This document shows, in pieces, positions 12,094 through 13,723 of a DNA stretch of 13,723 nucleotides. The notes under the pieces are model-generated. The model saw only the letters and a list, made by a program, of their open reading frames with translations. It did not search any database and was not told the DNA's origin. This DNA is from Chloroflexota bacterium (GTDB lineage: Bacteria > Chloroflexota > Anaerolineae > UBA1429). The DNA lies in the NCBI GenBank assembly GCA_012515695.1, contig JAAYXX010000384.1, positions 1-13,723 of the forward strand, read 5' to 3'. Both the position numbers and the translations under genes were made by a program. Numbering within the stretch: the stretch's first letter is position 1; each line of letters opens with the position of its first letter.

Positions 12094-13344
12094 TCAGGCG
12101 CGGGCGGGTATCCGCCCGATCATGGCCGCATAGATATCCAGAATAATGCGCGCCGAACTCTCCCAGGAGTATAGCTCCTGCGCCCGCGCGCGCAGGGCGC
12201 TCCCCAGGGCCAGCCGCCGCTCGCGATTCTCCAGTAACGCGTACAGGCAGCGGGCCAGGTCTTCACTATCGCCAGTCGCAGCGTACACCCCGTGCGGGCC
12301 GAGGTATTCGTGGCTCACCTGCGTATCGAACGCCACTGTGGGCAGCCCCATAGACATATAGTTGAGCAGCTTACCGGCCCCTTCTGTCTTGGAAAGCTTG
12401 GGCGATACGGCCACATCCCCAATGGACAGCAGCCGGGGCGCGTCTTCATAGCGCACGCGGCCTGTGAATGTGACCCGATCCGCCAGCCCCAACTCGGTAG
12501 CCACCTGACGATAATATTCGATGTTCGGGTAGCCCGCAACGACCAGGTGTACGTCCTCGCGTTGGTCGCACACCCGGCGCATGGCATGTAGAAGGTGGTT
12601 GATCCCTTGATACTCGGCCAGCAACCCGAGATACACAATCACCTGACGGTCAGGGGGAATATTCCAGGCTTGCTTGAGTTGCAGCCGGTTCTCATCGCTA
12701 AAGATGGGAGCAAAGGTGTCCGTGTTGACGCAATCCGGCACATGCGTCACCTTTTCCTGCGGGCAACCAAACTCGCGAATGAGCAAGTCGGCGGCATTCT
12801 GCGAGCTAGTCATGATGTGCGGGGCGGCGGCGTCAATCCAGTTCTCCAGCTTGCGCATGGGGGTATAAAACGGGCCATCTGGTGAGAGGAAGCGATGGTC
12901 CACCATTTCCGAGGTCAGGCTGCCTTGGTAATCAAACACCATCGGCACCCGCCACAACCGGGAAAGCACCGACCCTATCAGCGCGCCCTCGTGCAGGTGG
13001 GCATGGATGATATGCGGCTTGAGACGCTGCACCAGCCTTAGCGCGTGCCCGAACAGGAGGATATCAAAGGCGATTTTATGGCGGGAAGAACCCACCTCAT
13101 AATGGGTGCGCCAGGGTATACCACAGGACCGACTGATGTGCAGGTCGTCCAGGTCTCTGCCATTATGGTAGGTGCAAATAGTTACCTGACAGCCGAATTT
13201 CTGCAGAATACGCACCTCTTCGAGAATGCGAACATGACATCCATAGTCCGCAAAAAATGAAGTGGGCGCGATCATCAAAACGCGGTACTGACGGTCCTGT
13301 GGGCTGGCAGTCTTTTCACTGTTGAATATCCGTGTGCTCTCCAC
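12094..13344 (-). CDS. Glycosyltransferase family 4 (GT-B fold)
   Basis: A 416-residue GT-B enzyme that would transfer a sugar from a nucleotide donor to a lipid or polysaccharide acceptor at the cytoplasmic face. The N-terminal acceptor domain has VLMIAPTSFFADYGCHVRILEE and PHIIHAHLHEG. The C-terminal donor domain has VIVYLGLLAEYQGINHLLHAM, VHLVVAGYP and SKTEGAGKLLNYMSMGLPTVAFDT. The last stretch matches the GT4 EX7E region, but the second Glu is not visible (KLLNYM). The start GTG 13344 is uncertain, with no convincing ribosome-binding site; the conserved part begins near residue 20. A CGGGCGG-GTAT-CCGCCCG hairpin (12101-12118) lies in the last codons without a U run. The LTD gene follows after 70 nt and may share the transcript. 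The exact sugar and acceptor cannot be read. Confidence 0.88.
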   Translation of the reverse strand: MESTRIFNSEKTASPQDRQYRVLMIAPTSFFADYGCHVRILEEVRILQKFGCQVTICTYHNGRDLDDLHISRSCGIPWRTHYEVGSSRHKIAFDILLFGHALRLVQRLKPHIIHAHLHEGALIGSVLSRLWRVPMVFDYQGSLTSEMVDHRFLSPDGPFYTPMRKLENWIDAAAPHIMTSSQNAADLLIREFGCPQEKVTHVPDCVNTDTFAPIFSDENRLQLKQAWNIPPDRQVIVYLGLLAEYQGINHLLHAMRRVCDQREDVHLVVAGYPNIEYYRQVATELGLADRVTFTGRVRYEDAPRLLSIGDVAVSPKLSKTEGAGKLLNYMSMGLPTVAFDTQVSHEYLGPHGVYAATGDSEDLARCLYALLENRERRLALGSALRARAQELYSWESSARIILDIYAAMIGRIPARA

Positions 13345-13421
13345 CTGATATGCCCATCCGCATACGTTGACATAGCTGGATTCCCCAAGCCAGAGACAAG
13401 TGAGAAACCCAACGCGCGCAT

Positions 13422-13450
13422 ATTGTACTGCGTAACGGTCTTTTACTCAA
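13422..13450 (-). promoter_or_regulatory. Promoter for the glycosyltransferase gene
   Basis: On the minus strand TTGAGT (complement of 13445-13450) and TACAAT (complement of 13422-13427) lie 17 nt apart, with 4 of 6 and 5 of 6 matches. It is the best sigma-70-type promoter in the window. Transcription would begin near 13415, leaving a leader of about 70 nt. Confidence 0.6.
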
Positions 13451-13474
13451 GTTTACGCGAACGCTGCCAACGGT

Positions 13475-13723
13475 TTATTTTCTCTCACCAGCGTCAGGCT
13501 TTTTGCGCGGCTCGCCTAGCTTGCCCAGGAACATGCTCCGAAAATAGCTGCCGCCGCTGGGCAGGTCAGGCTGCGAGCGATTTTGCTCGCCGTGAGTCAG
13601 CCCCTCCAGATAGGCCTGCACGGATTCCTCCAGCAGTTCGCCTAGCTTGTTCGCGTCCTGATCCGCGATGAGCTGGCGCAACTCGTCGAGTTGCCTGGAA
13701 TACAGCTCCAGCCAGCGCAGCAC
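13475..13723 (-). CDS. C-terminal end of a protein, possibly prephenate dehydrogenase (5' end outside window)
   Basis: The frame runs into the window edge and ends at TGA 13475-13477, giving 82 residues. It has a helical segment RWLELYSRQLDELRQLIADQ, then KLGELLEESVQAYLEGL, followed by a Pro/Gly/Lys-rich tail. The paired helices of the form LxxLRxLI...D...L...L-EE resemble the C-terminal helical end of TyrA-type prephenate dehydrogenases (tyrosine synthesis), but no catalytic part is visible. The GTG at the edge is internal sequence rather than a start. Treat the name as tentative. It ends 131 nt before the glycosyltransferase start, and the promoter of that gene lies between them, so the two need not share regulation. 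Confidence 0.5.
   Translation of the reverse strand: MLRWLELYSRQLDELRQLIADQDANKLGELLEESVQAYLEGLTHGEQNRSQPDLPSGGSYFRSMFLGKLGEPRKKPDAGERK

Overview
The window reads as a stretch of a bacterial chromosome, most likely from the phylum Chloroflexota (Anaerolineae-like). This lineage call is inference. It rests on a moderately GC-rich genome that uses many GTG starts, the mixture of a non-mobile housekeeping core with SpoVS, RNase Y and a RicT/PSP1 protein, and an exported lamin-tail protein with a long Thr-Pro-rich linker. No rRNA, tRNA, CRISPR array, insertion sequence or prophage gene was seen.

Layout. (1) 1-1674, plus strand: the end of the translation operon infC-rpmI-rplT, followed after 18 nt by a SpoU/TrmH-type RNA 2'-O-methyltransferase. 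(2) 1671-2177, minus strand: pncC, a stand-alone CinA C-terminal amidase, stop-to-stop with the methyltransferase. (3) 2359-4633, plus strand: holB (clamp-loader delta prime) and ricT (PSP1 family) with an unusually long Arg-rich tail. (4) 4668-9507, minus strand, in transcription order recA, a 322-nt structured gap with a terminator, recX, rny, spoVS, and a PHP-domain phosphoesterase. This resembles the recA-rny-ymdB-spoVS neighbourhood of Firmicutes, with a PHP protein near the place of ymdB. (5) 9685-10665, plus strand: a PLP-dependent D-cysteine desulfhydrase, divergent from recA. (6) 10662-13344, minus strand: a secreted two-LTD-domain protein and, upstream of it, a GT4 glycosyltransferase with its own good promoter. 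(7) 13475-13723, minus strand: the C-terminal end of a gene cut by the window edge, possibly prephenate dehydrogenase.

How the genes fit together. Two themes dominate: translation (IF3, L35, L20, rRNA/tRNA methylation) and RNA turnover plus DNA repair (RNase Y, its likely specificity factor RicT, a PHP nuclease-like protein, RecA and its modulator RecX). The most notable non-coding signals are a perfect 6-5-6 inverted repeat covering the spacer and -35 of the likely recA promoter, and the structured recA-recX gap ending in a strong minus-strand terminator. The most notable protein anomaly is a Glu-to-Lys change at a conserved metal-ligand position of the PHP protein. I did not find a clearly new multi-gene system; the best candidates for something undescribed are the recA operator and the recA-recX RNA structure.
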